Below are positions 1-9,945 of a DNA stretch of 64,000 nt, piece by piece. Under the pieces are notes generated by a model that had not been told where the DNA came from, ran no database searches, and was given only the letters and a program-made list of their open reading frames with translations. How positions within the stretch are numbered: the first letter of the stretch is position 1; every line of letters begins with the position of its first letter. The stretch comes from OCS116 cluster bacterium AG-430-B22 (GTDB lineage Bacteria > Pseudomonadota > Alphaproteobacteria > MED-G09): the NCBI GenBank assembly GCA_003209955.1, contig QCOD01000003.1, positions 36,833-100,832 of the forward strand, read 5' to 3'. A program made the translations under genes and the position numbers.

Positions 1-483
1 GGTGGATTTGCTGGTGGAGTCCATTGGGGAATGGCAACAGATAACAAAAGTATTTTTGCAGCTGTTGCAGATACAAATTTTATCAATAAATTTCCAGGCC
101 CTGCAACACCTGGAATATATTCACTTGATGGGATGACAGGAAAACTTAATTGGAAGTTTACTCCAGTCGATAGATGTTCAGAAAATTCAAAACCTGCTTG
201 TGATGTTGGTATTTCTGCAGCAATTACAACAACAAATGACCTCGTTATTGGCGGAGGTTTTGATGGCTGGGTTTATGTTTTAGATAAAAATAGTGGTGAA
301 CTTCTCTGGGAATTTAATACAAATGTTGATTTTACCGAACTTGCTGGAATAGAAGCGAGTGGTGGATCAATTGAATCTGATGGACCAGTTATAGTGGATA
401 ATAATTTACTAATTAATTCTGGTTATCAGTATGGTGGTAGATTAGCTGGAAATGTTTTGTTGAATTTTGAAATTTCAGAATAA
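1..483 (+). CDS. PQQ-binding beta-propeller protein (PQQ-dependent alcohol / polyvinyl-alcohol dehydrogenase-like), C-terminal fragment, truncated at window start
   Basis: Frame 1 is open from base 1 (GGFAGGVHWGMATD...) through the listed ORF; repeated propeller-blade motifs (GIYSLDGMTGKLNWKF, GWVYVLDKNSGELLWEF). Confidence 0.75.
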   Translation, partial: GGFAGGVHWGMATDNKSIFAAVADTNFINKFPGPATPGIYSLDGMTGKLNWKFTPVDRCSENSKPACDVGISAAITTTNDLVIGGGFDGWVYVLDKNSGELLWEFNTNVDFTELAGIEASGGSIESDGPVIVDNNLLINSGYQYGGRLAGNVLLNFEISE

Positions 484-496
484 GAAATATGATGAC

Positions 497-952
497 CTAT
501 TTTTTTTTATAAACTAGGCATGTCCCTTCAAAAGTAAGCAAATCAATCTTGTCTTTTCTTTTTAGTCCGTGATCAAAAATTACTACACCTCTTTCATTAG
601 ATGATGTATCGCTCTTAGATAAACATTTTGACCATACATATACTTCATCTCCAGGTCTTAATGGATTCTGCCACCTCACATTTTCCCAACCGATTCCACA
701 TACGAATTTAATGTCTCCATTTGCGTCATGATCAAGTAATCTCCAGATAGCGGCAACATGAATTCCACTCGCTATTAAACCCTTAAAACTAGATTCTTTA
801 GATGCTTCTGGATCTGAATGAAACCATTGAGGATCATATTTTTCAGCAAAATCAATTATTTCTTTTTCTGTTATGATTATTGATTTTGATTTTCTTTCTT
901 CACCAACTTCAATATCTTCATAATACCTCCAATTCATAGAGCTACTTATCAT
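497..952 (-). CDS. MaoC-like dehydratase
   Basis: Hot-dog/MaoC features (RYYEDIEVGEE, FHSDPEASKES, GLIASGIHVAAIW, NPLRPGD); start overlaps the stop of the upstream ACAD. Confidence 0.85.
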   Translation of the reverse strand: MISSSMNWRYYEDIEVGEERKSKSIIITEKEIIDFAEKYDPQWFHSDPEASKESSFKGLIASGIHVAAIWRLLDHDANGDIKFVCGIGWENVRWQNPLRPGDEVYVWSKCLSKSDTSSNERGVVIFDHGLKRKDKIDLLTFEGTCLVYKKK

Positions 953-1995
953 ATATCTAGATCACCTTGCGTTATTGAAGGCCAAAATTTATCCGCACCG
1001 TTAGAAATCGCTTTTTCTCCAAGAACTTTAGACCATTCACTGCCCGAACCATACTCTGCTCTCCAAGCCCATAATCTTCTTGTTGCAAAATGGAGTCCAT
1101 GCTCATAAGTGAAACCAATTGCACCATGTACTTGATGTGCGATTCCAGCGCCAACTGATACAGCATCATCAATTCTACTTTTTGCAACCGCAATAGCAAA
1201 ATCTGGATTGCCTTTATCCATGGAAGAACATGCATAATCTGCTGCCACAGATGACGCAGCAACATGTGTAGATAAGACTGCAAGGTCTTGCTGTATTGCT
1301 TGGAATTTACCTATTGGTCTACCAAATTGAATTCTCTCATTTGCATATCTAACGGACTGGGTCAATATAGACTCAAGGGCTCCTGCCATCTGATTTGATC
1401 GCATTAAAGCGCCTAACTTTTTTACTAAATTTGAATCGCAATCAACTTTAGAATTCTCAATAAATGAAACTTTGTCTAATTCAATATGTCCTCTATTTTC
1501 TAAAGCAATATTACTATTATCCTTTAAGTTATTTTTATCAATCTCAATTAATCCAACCTTTAAATCACTACCATCTTTATATAAAACCACACCATGAGTT
1601 GAGTAAGAAGCAAAAGGTGTTCTTGGTGAACTCCCTGATAATAGATCATTTTCAGCTACAAAGGCTCCATTAAGTATCGTTAGAATTGAGTCTGTTGGTT
1701 GTGAAATTCCTGCCAAACTTAAAATATATGAGGCAACAATATTTTCTGCTAGAGGAATAGGCGCTTGATATCTACCTAAAGCTTTAAAAAGAATGCCAGC
1801 ATTCATCCAGTTACCGCCAACTCCATCTAATTCTTCAGGAACTAATATTAGATTGAAGCCATTAGCAATTACTTCAGACCATAATTCGTCAGGCCATGTT
1901 CCTTTTTCAGCATCAATTATACAGTTTTTTGTAACATGATCGCTAAAAAGTTTTTCAGCTGTATCAGACAATAATTGAGATGTCTCATCAGTCAT
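949..1995 (-). CDS. acyl-CoA dehydrogenase family protein (short, 348 aa)
   Basis: ACAD C-terminal features (RIQFGRPIGKFQAIQQDLA, HQVHGAIGFTYEHGLH). Confidence 0.85.
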   Translation of the reverse strand: MTDETSQLLSDTAEKLFSDHVTKNCIIDAEKGTWPDELWSEVIANGFNLILVPEELDGVGGNWMNAGILFKALGRYQAPIPLAENIVASYILSLAGISQPTDSILTILNGAFVAENDLLSGSSPRTPFASYSTHGVVLYKDGSDLKVGLIEIDKNNLKDNSNIALENRGHIELDKVSFIENSKVDCDSNLVKKLGALMRSNQMAGALESILTQSVRYANERIQFGRPIGKFQAIQQDLAVLSTHVAASSVAADYACSSMDKGNPDFAIAVAKSRIDDAVSVGAGIAHQVHGAIGFTYEHGLHFATRRLWAWRAEYGSGSEWSKVLGEKAISNGADKFWPSITQGDLDI

Positions 1996-3140
1996 TATCT
2001 TAAACCTAACCCCCTTGCAATAATGCCTCTTAAAATTTCTCTTGTTCCGCCTCTAAGAGAGAAAGAAGGAGAGATCTGAGTTAATATTGCGAGGTATTTT
2101 TGAAAATCATTACCTTGATTATCAGGTTCTAGATCCATTAGCCTATGAGCTATATTAGGTAAATCTTGCTCAAAAACAGCCCCGAGATCTTTAACAACTG
2201 AGGCTTCTAATGCAGGATTCTCTCCATCATTTAACATACCTGCAACAGAAACTGACATTTGTCTTAAAGTAGTTAGATGCGCCATTTGTCTTCCAATTTC
2301 TGTAACACCTTCGTAATCATTTCTTTCTGAAAACTCTTTTATTAATTCTTGTAGCAAGGCATAACTTGATAAATACCTCTCAGGACCAGATCTTTCTAAA
2401 GCTAATTCTGCAGTAACCTGGTTCCATCCATCACCTTCCTTACCAACAAGCATTGTTTCTGGAACCTCTACATCTTCAAATACGACTTCATTAAAATGAT
2501 GTCTACCTGCAAGATCAATAATAGGTCTTATTGTTACTCCTGGAAGAGATAAATCAACAATAAATTGACTGAAACCTCCGTGTCTATCTTCTTCTTTTGA
2601 TGTCCTAAAAAGAGCTATCATATACTGGCAACGCTGTGCACCAGAAGTCCACAATTTTGTTCCATTTACAATATATTTATCGCCTTTTTTTTCTGCCTTA
2701 GTTCTCAATGCAGCAAGATCTGAGCCTGAGTCAGGTTCAGACATTCCAATACAGAAATATGTCTCCCCTTTAAGAATACCAGGCAATATTTTCTCTTGTT
2801 GTTCAGGTGTTCCATATCGAATTATAAGTGGTCCAGATTGACGGTCAGCTATCCAATGAGCACCTACAGGAGCCCCTGCAGTTAACATTTCTTCGAGCAC
2901 AACATATCTTTCCATAGCTGATCTACCTGATCCACCATATTCAGTAGGCCAACTCAGACCAATCCACCCTCTTTCACCAACTTTTCTACTGAAACCTTCA
3001 TCAGCTCCGTACCAAGTTTCTGCTCTAGTCTCCTTAGGTACATCTACTAATGCGGATGATAGAAATTCTCTAACTTCAAGACGCAAAGTTTCTGCTTCAA
3101 CAGGAAAGTCTGTTAACCGAAAATTAAATGGAATATTCAT
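1995..3140 (-). CDS. acyl-CoA dehydrogenase family protein
   Basis: ACAD motifs (CIGMSEPDSGSDLAALRTKAEKKGDKYIVNGTKLWTSGA; C-terminal RGGTREILRGIIARGLGLR). Confidence 0.92.
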   Translation of the reverse strand: MNIPFNFRLTDFPVEAETLRLEVREFLSSALVDVPKETRAETWYGADEGFSRKVGERGWIGLSWPTEYGGSGRSAMERYVVLEEMLTAGAPVGAHWIADRQSGPLIIRYGTPEQQEKILPGILKGETYFCIGMSEPDSGSDLAALRTKAEKKGDKYIVNGTKLWTSGAQRCQYMIALFRTSKEEDRHGGFSQFIVDLSLPGVTIRPIIDLAGRHHFNEVVFEDVEVPETMLVGKEGDGWNQVTAELALERSGPERYLSSYALLQELIKEFSERNDYEGVTEIGRQMAHLTTLRQMSVSVAGMLNDGENPALEASVVKDLGAVFEQDLPNIAHRLMDLEPDNQGNDFQKYLAILTQISPSFSLRGGTREILRGIIARGLGLR

Positions 3141-3224
3141 TAAATAACTCCTTATTATTTTGACTGCATATAATTAGTCTTATAGAAATAAATTAGAAAC
3201 TAAACAACAATAAAAGGTATGTAA

Positions 3225-3680
3225 ATGAACAAAGCCGCGACAAATAGACAAATAATGGAAACATATTACAAATCTATCAATCAAGGAGATTTCGATACTG
3301 TTATTAATTTAATGAGTGAAGATGTTATTTTTCATATGATTGGAACTGGTCCATTTTCTGGAAGATGGGAAGGACGGGATAGAGTTTATGGTGAGCTGGT
3401 ACCATCTGTAATGAAATCTTTCAAACCTGAAACTGTTGAATTTGCTGGTAAATGGAAAATAATGTGTGCTGATGAAAAGAGAGCGGTAGGCTTGATGACT
3501 GGAAAAGCTGAAACAACTGAAGGTACAGATTTTGAAACAACTTATTGTCAGATATTTAAAATTGAAAATTCAAAAATAATTGAAGTATATGAGTTTTTAG
3601 ATACAGAGCTAAATGCCAAAACCCATGATCCGGCTAACCTTGATTCTGAGGCTGATGATTATGGAATGATGAAATTTTAA
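3225..3680 (+). CDS. SnoaL-like / NTF2-fold protein
   Basis: 151 aa, YYKSINQGDFDTVINLMSEDVIFHM...GRWEGRD pattern. Confidence 0.75.
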   Translation: MNKAATNRQIMETYYKSINQGDFDTVINLMSEDVIFHMIGTGPFSGRWEGRDRVYGELVPSVMKSFKPETVEFAGKWKIMCADEKRAVGLMTGKAETTEGTDFETTYCQIFKIENSKIIEVYEFLDTELNAKTHDPANLDSEADDYGMMKF

Positions 3681-3681
3681 A

Positions 3682-4056
3682 TTATATTTCTTCAACAGGT
3701 AATTCGGCGACTAACCAATCCTTTAAACCACCTAGATTAAAAACTTTTTCAAAACCTAAATCTTTTAAAGCTTTTCCTGCTAAGGCTGCTCTACCTCCTG
3801 ATGCACAATATAATATTATTGTGTTTTCTGTATCAAAACCCTCTAAACCATTCGGGTTGACTAGTTTTGTTTGAAATTCAAGTAGTCCTCTTGGAATATG
3901 ATAAGAGCCTTTTACTTTACCAGAGATCTGGATTTCCTCTAATTCCCTAATATCAATAATTAATGCACCGTCATCTTGTAAAGATTTTGCTTCATCAGGG
4001 TTAATGGATGGGACGCTATCATTAGCTTCTTTTAAAATTTCTTGAAAAGTTTTCAT
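3682..4056 (-). CDS. rhodanese-like domain protein
   Basis: Single rhodanese domain with active-site loop YCASGGRA. Confidence 0.9.
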   Translation of the reverse strand: MKTFQEILKEANDSVPSINPDEAKSLQDDGALIIDIRELEEIQISGKVKGSYHIPRGLLEFQTKLVNPNGLEGFDTENTIILYCASGGRAALAGKALKDLGFEKVFNLGGLKDWLVAELPVEEI

Positions 4057-4069
4057 TATGATTGCTCCT

Positions 4070-5314
4070 TTATTGCAAAGTGTATTTTATTGGAAGAGAT
4101 TTTAAACCTGAAACAAAGCTTGCTTTAACCCATTCAGGCTCACCATTTAATTGAATATTATCAATCTTTTTAAATAATTCTTCATAAAAAATTTCCATTT
4201 CAATTTTTGCAAGATACTTTCCTAAACATAAATGTGCTCCATGACCAAATGCTAAATGCCTATTTGGGCTTCTATCAACTTTAAATTTAAAAGGATCATC
4301 AAAGATTTCTTCATCTCTATTTCCTGATGGATAACATAATAAAATTGAGTCATCTTTTTTTATTTCTCTATCCTTCAAATCATAATTTTGGGTAGCTGTT
4401 CTGAAGAAACTTTTAACTGGAGTAACCCATCGTATTGTTTCTTCAACAGCACTTGTCATTAAGCTAGGGTTATTCTTTAGTTTTGATAGTTGATCTGGGT
4501 TTTCTATTAAAGCTAAAATTCCTCCTGCTGTAGAAGATGATGTTGTGTCATGACCAGCAGTGGCAATAATTATATAATATGACATAGCCTCAAGATGACC
4601 TAATTGTTCATTATTTATTTTTGCATTTGCTATTACACTAGAAACATCGTTTGTAGGATTCTTTCTTCTATCTTCAGTTAATGAATTAAAATATTCAAAA
4701 AAATCTGTAATTGTGTTCGACTCCGAAGAAGTTTCACTTTCATCTCTAATCATATCTTCATCACGTCCGCCAAATAATTCTTGAGTTAAACGTAACATTC
4801 TTGGTTCATCTTCTTTAGGGACTCCTAAAATAGACATGATAACTCTTAAAGGGTAAAAAATAGCAACATCTTTTGCAAAATCACATTCATTACCATGATC
4901 AACCATTTTATTTACATATTCCTTAGCAATATTTCTTATATCTTTTTTTAAAGACTCTAGATTTGGTGGGGCAAACCATTTTTGCGTTAATGATCTATAT
5001 AATTGATGATCAGGATTATCCATATGAACTAATGATCTTACAAGCAAGTGGCTTCCTCCAGTGAATTCTTTAATTGCATCTTCTGTTGGAATATCCATCA
5101 AAGTAGTACGTGGGTCGTTTATAAATAATTCATTTTGTTTTTCTATCTCAATAATATCTTCATGTTTTGTGATAGCCCAAAATGGCCTAAATTGATCTGG
5201 TTCAACCCATGAAACCGGATCTTCTTTTCTCATAAAAGTAAAAATATCATGAAGCTCTTTTTCATCTGCATAAGTCTCAGGGTAGGCTATTTTTTTAAAA
5301 TCTTCTTTATTCAT
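4070..5314 (-). CDS. cytochrome P450
   Basis: I-helix AGHDTTSS, ETIRW, heme-Cys loop FGHGAHLCLGKYLA. Confidence 0.95.
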   Translation of the reverse strand: MNKEDFKKIAYPETYADEKELHDIFTFMRKEDPVSWVEPDQFRPFWAITKHEDIIEIEKQNELFINDPRTTLMDIPTEDAIKEFTGGSHLLVRSLVHMDNPDHQLYRSLTQKWFAPPNLESLKKDIRNIAKEYVNKMVDHGNECDFAKDVAIFYPLRVIMSILGVPKEDEPRMLRLTQELFGGRDEDMIRDESETSSESNTITDFFEYFNSLTEDRRKNPTNDVSSVIANAKINNEQLGHLEAMSYYIIIATAGHDTTSSSTAGGILALIENPDQLSKLKNNPSLMTSAVEETIRWVTPVKSFFRTATQNYDLKDREIKKDDSILLCYPSGNRDEEIFDDPFKFKVDRSPNRHLAFGHGAHLCLGKYLAKIEMEIFYEELFKKIDNIQLNGEPEWVKASFVSGLKSLPIKYTLQ

Positions 5315-5322
5315 TTGCTAAA

Positions 5323-5535
5323 CTATTCGATATCTTTTTTTTCTTTAATATTAACAAATCTTGGCCTTCCAAAACCACTTTTGCTAAATTTCTTACCACG
5401 CAGAATTTGTAGCTTTTTCATTGCCTCCTGCATAGATTTTGCATCAATAATATTTTGAACCATCTCACCTTTTGAGTTTATCCAATCAATTGTATATTTA
5501 TATTTTCTTATTAGCGGATTCAAAATAACCCCCAA
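5323..5535 (-). CDS. small conserved-looking protein, unknown function (70 aa)
   Basis: ORF directly upstream of and co-oriented with the P450 (8-bp gap). Confidence 0.5.
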   Translation of the reverse strand: MGVILNPLIRKYKYTIDWINSKGEMVQNIIDAKSMQEAMKKLQILRGKKFSKSGFGRPRFVNIKEKKDIE

Positions 5536-5631
5536 TATTTAAAAACCCAAGATGAAACTATGCCAAATAGATGTAAGCTTTGTCAAATTACTAAGTAATT
5601 TTAATTATATTGTCTTGTTTATTTTTGCCTA

Positions 5632-8600
5632 TTAAGTCGTATTAGGGCTGAATTGTTTTTTTATAGCCTGTGGAATTCTAATCAAAACTTCTTTTATATC
5701 TGCACCAATAACCATTAAACAAGGTACTAAGATTAAAGTCACAGGCGCACATAAAACAACTCCACATGTTAGAGATATAACTGCTGGCTTTAAGAAATTT
5801 GCTTGAACTGATGGCTCAAGCATAATGGGCATAAGCCCTACAAAAGTAGTTATTGATGTAATTACTATTGGCCTAAACCTAACAACGCCCGCTTCGATTA
5901 CCGCTTCAAGAAGATGTTTACCACTTTTTCTAACTCTATTAATATAATCAACAAGGACGAGGTTGTCGTTAATGACAACACCACATGCTGCTCCTATTCC
6001 CCAGTAAGAAATCATGGATAAGCCCTTTCCAAAAACTACATGACCAATTACTGCCCCACAAAAACCAAATGGTAATGCAGATAAAATTATTAATGGTAAA
6101 AAATATGATTTAAATGCAATGGATAAAAGAGCAAACATTGTAAGAAATGCAACAAGTGACAAAAATCTTATTTCAGCAAAAAACTGATCTTCGCCCTCTG
6201 CTTCACCTGAAAAAGACCATGAGACATCATTATATTTTGCTTCCCAAAGAGGGAGAAAATTCTCTCTAAAATCTGTCAAAACTTGTGACCTTTGGCCAGG
6301 TAGAGCGTATGCACCTATGGTAGCACTTTTCTTACCATCTGTTCTCTCTATTTTCGTTATACCAGGAGATTGTTGAACGCTGGCTACGGACATAAATGGG
6401 ACTTCTCTTCCATCTGGAGTTCTTATTCTAAACTTAGTAAGGCTATCTACTGATCTTCTAAGCTTTTTTGGATAATGAACCATAACCTTAACATCATCAC
6501 CCTCTCTTGGTAACCTCTGAACTTCTTCACCGTAATAAGCCTGTCTCAATTGACGCGAAATTTCTCCTAATGTTAATCCAATTTTTTCAGCATTTGGTTT
6601 TAAAGAAATTTGTAATTCAGTTGCAGCGCTGTTTAAACTTGTATTCACATCATAAATTGAATCATATGAGCGTAATTTACCCATAAATTCCTCAGAAGCA
6701 GAAATTAAACTTTCTGAATCCTGTGAGCTAATATTAAATTCTAAATCTGCGGCTGTACTGTCTCTTCCTATTTGAGTGCCTATAGCAAAATTCTCAGCAT
6801 CAGGAATATCTCCAATATAATCTCTATATAAGTTAGCTATTTCTTTTGCAGAGGCATCTCTAACAGATGGATCATGTAAATTAACATATGTTGTTATCTT
6901 GTTTTCATCTAACATTAATAAAATACCTTTTATGGCATTATCTTTTCCTCTATAAAACTCAATAACTTGATATCCAGCACTTTGAATCTTTCTTCCAACT
7001 TCCTCTGTTCGTGAAAAAGGTGATCCAGATGGTAAGTTAATTAGAATAGTTAACTCATCATCCTCAACATTTGGGAAAAAACTTTTAGATATCCAATTTG
7101 ATGATGATACAGACACAACGATTATTAATATTGAAACAAAACAAGCCAATGCCGTATATCTTTTGCTTAATGCAGCAATCAGTACAGGCATATAATGAGA
7201 TTTTCCGTACCTTACTATTCCATCTGCAAATCTTTTTTGTATTTTTGCAAATTTTGATGTTTCATTATGAGGTTTTAAATTTGAGAGGTGAGAAGGCAAT
7301 ATAAAAAAAGCCTCAATAAGAGAAAAGGCAAGAGCAAATAACACAATATAAGATATATTTTTAACGAATTGGACTTGCCAGCCATCAAGCAATAACCAAG
7401 GAACAAATGCTATCATAGTAGTTATGACAGCAAAAAATACTGGCTTTGATACCAAATATGCCCCTGTAATTGCGGCATCTGTTCCGGTTCTCCCTCTCTC
7501 ATATTCGAGATGGATATTCTCACCAACAATAACAGCATCATCAACAATAATTCCTATTACCAATAGAAAAGCAAATAGGGAAATAACATTCAATGAGATA
7601 TCCATTCCCGGAAGGAATATCAAAGAGCCTGTAAATGCTGTCCCGATACCAATCGAACACCAGATTGCAACTGCAGGACGAAGAAAAAGCATCAATATGA
7701 AAAACACTAAAATTAGGCCTCCATATGCTGCTCTTATTATTAGATTCATTCTTCCTTTATAAAGTTCAGATTGATCAGTCCATAAATTTAGTGAAATACC
7801 TTCAGGTAAGGTGCCTTGTTTACTATCAATCCATTCATTCACCGATTTTGAGGTCTTTACAACATTCATATTGCTTGAAGACATAACCATTAAGCCTGTT
7901 ACAGCTGAAGATTTACCTGTATCAACATTTATTAAAATATCAGCGGTATCTTTATCTTCAAATCCATCAACAACAGTAGCAACATCAGAAACTTTTATTT
8001 TTCCTCCATCGGGTGTTTGTAAAATTACAATCTCATTAAAATCTTCAAGTGAATCGCCAAGATTACGTGTGGCAAGTTGGAGGGTTCCGGTTTGAGCCTT
8101 TATATTCCCAGATGATAAATTTATTGAGTTTTTCCTGATTGCATTAGCAATATTATCAAAATTAAGGCCGTACCTTCTCATTGCAGTTTCAGATAATTCT
8201 ATTGATATTTCCTCTTTTCTTACGCCCATTAAATTTACGACATCAACATGTGGTTGAAGAGCTAATTCATCTCTTAACAAACGTGCGGTTTTTGTAAGCT
8301 TCTTTTCCGATACATCACCAGAAAGCGCTATAGCCATTATGGGAAACTCAAATGATGCATCATCTACAACAGGAGGCTCAACATCTGAAGGTATAGAGAC
8401 AACAGCATCCACCTCTCGCTTAACCTCTTGAATTAAATTATTAATATCTGTCCCGGCAAAAGCTTGAACATAGATTGCTCCAAAACTTTCTTGAGCAAAG
8501 CCTCTTAGCTTTTCTATTCCTTCAATATCTCTAAGAGATTCTTCAACTCTAACCAAAATTTGATCCTCAACTTCCTTGGGTGAGGCCCCAGGCCAGACAT

Positions 8601-8748
8601 AATGAACAGAAACTATAGGGGCAGAAATTTTAGGAAAAACTTCTTGTTCGATTCGAGAAAAAGTTGCTATTCCAACAATTATAATCCCTGCCATTAAAAG
8701 GTTTGCTGCCTTGGGGTTTCTTGCCCACCATGAGATCATTTTATACAC
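5632..8748 (-). CDS. RND efflux transporter permease (AcrB/MexF-like)
   Basis: 1038 aa, RND topology; GIIVDDAVIVGENI; second-half GVVINDNLVLVDYINR. Confidence 0.95.
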   Translation of the reverse strand: MYKMISWWARNPKAANLLMAGIIIVGIATFSRIEQEVFPKISAPIVSVHYVWPGASPKEVEDQILVRVEESLRDIEGIEKLRGFAQESFGAIYVQAFAGTDINNLIQEVKREVDAVVSIPSDVEPPVVDDASFEFPIMAIALSGDVSEKKLTKTARLLRDELALQPHVDVVNLMGVRKEEISIELSETAMRRYGLNFDNIANAIRKNSINLSSGNIKAQTGTLQLATRNLGDSLEDFNEIVILQTPDGGKIKVSDVATVVDGFEDKDTADILINVDTGKSSAVTGLMVMSSSNMNVVKTSKSVNEWIDSKQGTLPEGISLNLWTDQSELYKGRMNLIIRAAYGGLILVFFILMLFLRPAVAIWCSIGIGTAFTGSLIFLPGMDISLNVISLFAFLLVIGIIVDDAVIVGENIHLEYERGRTGTDAAITGAYLVSKPVFFAVITTMIAFVPWLLLDGWQVQFVKNISYIVLFALAFSLIEAFFILPSHLSNLKPHNETSKFAKIQKRFADGIVRYGKSHYMPVLIAALSKRYTALACFVSILIIVVSVSSSNWISKSFFPNVEDDELTILINLPSGSPFSRTEEVGRKIQSAGYQVIEFYRGKDNAIKGILLMLDENKITTYVNLHDPSVRDASAKEIANLYRDYIGDIPDAENFAIGTQIGRDSTAADLEFNISSQDSESLISASEEFMGKLRSYDSIYDVNTSLNSAATELQISLKPNAEKIGLTLGEISRQLRQAYYGEEVQRLPREGDDVKVMVHYPKKLRRSVDSLTKFRIRTPDGREVPFMSVASVQQSPGITKIERTDGKKSATIGAYALPGQRSQVLTDFRENFLPLWEAKYNDVSWSFSGEAEGEDQFFAEIRFLSLVAFLTMFALLSIAFKSYFLPLIILSALPFGFCGAVIGHVVFGKGLSMISYWGIGAACGVVINDNLVLVDYINRVRKSGKHLLEAVIEAGVVRFRPIVITSITTFVGLMPIMLEPSVQANFLKPAVISLTCGVVLCAPVTLILVPCLMVIGADIKEVLIRIPQAIKKQFSPNTT

Positions 8749-9945
8749 TTATAAAGCCTCTTTATTTTCTAATTTCATAGGAGTTAATTCCATTCCTTCA
8801 TACCCAGTATTTAATGTTGAAACAACTATCATATCATTTTCATCAATATCGCCAAAAATTATAACATCTTCATTTTCAGTCCCAACAACTTCAATTTTCT
8901 TAATTCTTAATTTGTTATCATTATCAATCAAATAAATTTCATTTCCATTCTTAATTGCAGCATTAGGAATAATAAAACCTCCAGATATAAAATTCCCTTC
9001 AATTTCTGCATCGACATATGTTCCAATAGCTAAAGGAGGGCTTTCATCATAAGGATTGATTACTTCTGCATAAGCATATACAAGCCTTGTTTGGCTATCA
9101 ATTGAACCTGAAGTTCTTGTAATTCTACCATTCCATTCAATATATTCTCTGGATATAAAAGATCTAAAAATAACCTTAGGGCCATCAAAATAACCTTTTG
9201 ACTCATATCCAAGAGGTAAACCTAAATAAGATAATTCAGTATCGGTCAATGGAAGGGGTATCAAAACTTTTTCTGTTGAAAAGGCTGACCCCAAGATTGA
9301 TCCTGCATTAACATATTGACCAATCCCAGCATTCTTTTTTTTGATTAACCCATCAAAAGGTAGGCTAATTATTGTTCTTTCAAGGTTTAATTTTGCTTTT
9401 TCTAAATCAGCTTCAGCAGCATTTAAAAGGGCTCTTGCTTCCTCAAGTTGAGGTATCCGTAGAGTAAGAGGACTGGCCTCTCCTTCCCCAAGCTCTTCCC
9501 AATCTTTTCTGGCTAACTCACTCTCAGCAATTTCTCTTTCTAACAATTTCTTTGCCTGCGCAACTCTTGACTCTGCTGAAATAGTTGCAAGTTTATAATC
9601 TCGATCATCTATCCAGATTAATGGCTGGCCTTTTTTTATGTTTCCACCGTCAATAAATTCATCGGCAACCTGGATTATTCTTCCGCTAACTTGAGGTATA
9701 ACATTTATTTCAGTAACAGACCTTACTTCACCGTTTGTTGTTACCCTAAGGGTTACATCTTTTTTTTGAGGATTATCATAAAAAACAGCTGTGGGTTTTG
9801 GTATTTCAACACCTTTATTTGGTTTTGGGTCAGTTGAAGAAATTACAAAAGATATAAATAAACCAAATATTAGAATTATAACTGGTAAAAATCTTGAAGA
9901 AAAAATTACTCTTAACATAGCTCGCATAGCTTTATATCTCCTCAA
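8749..9945 (-). CDS. RND efflux periplasmic adaptor subunit (HlyD family)
   Basis: N-terminal TM, lipoyl/hairpin features; directly upstream of the RND permease. Confidence 0.92.
   Translation of the reverse strand: MRRYKAMRAMLRVIFSSRFLPVIILIFGLFISFVISSTDPKPNKGVEIPKPTAVFYDNPQKKDVTLRVTTNGEVRSVTEINVIPQVSGRIIQVADEFIDGGNIKKGQPLIWIDDRDYKLATISAESRVAQAKKLLEREIAESELARKDWEELGEGEASPLTLRIPQLEEARALLNAAEADLEKAKLNLERTIISLPFDGLIKKKNAGIGQYVNAGSILGSAFSTEKVLIPLPLTDTELSYLGLPLGYESKGYFDGPKVIFRSFISREYIEWNGRITRTSGSIDSQTRLVYAYAEVINPYDESPPLAIGTYVDAEIEGNFISGGFIIPNAAIKNGNEIYLIDNDNKLRIKKIEVVGTENEDVIIFGDIDENDMIVVSTLNTGYEGMELTPMKLENKEAL

Noticed and set aside
972-1283. 103-aa minus ORF within the ACAD gene in another frame
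   Set aside because: Out-of-frame overlap with a well supported ACAD; low-complexity sequence.
7424-8095. ORFs 7424..7762 and 7811..8095 on + strand inside the RND permease
   Set aside because: Antisense shadows of a full-length RND gene.
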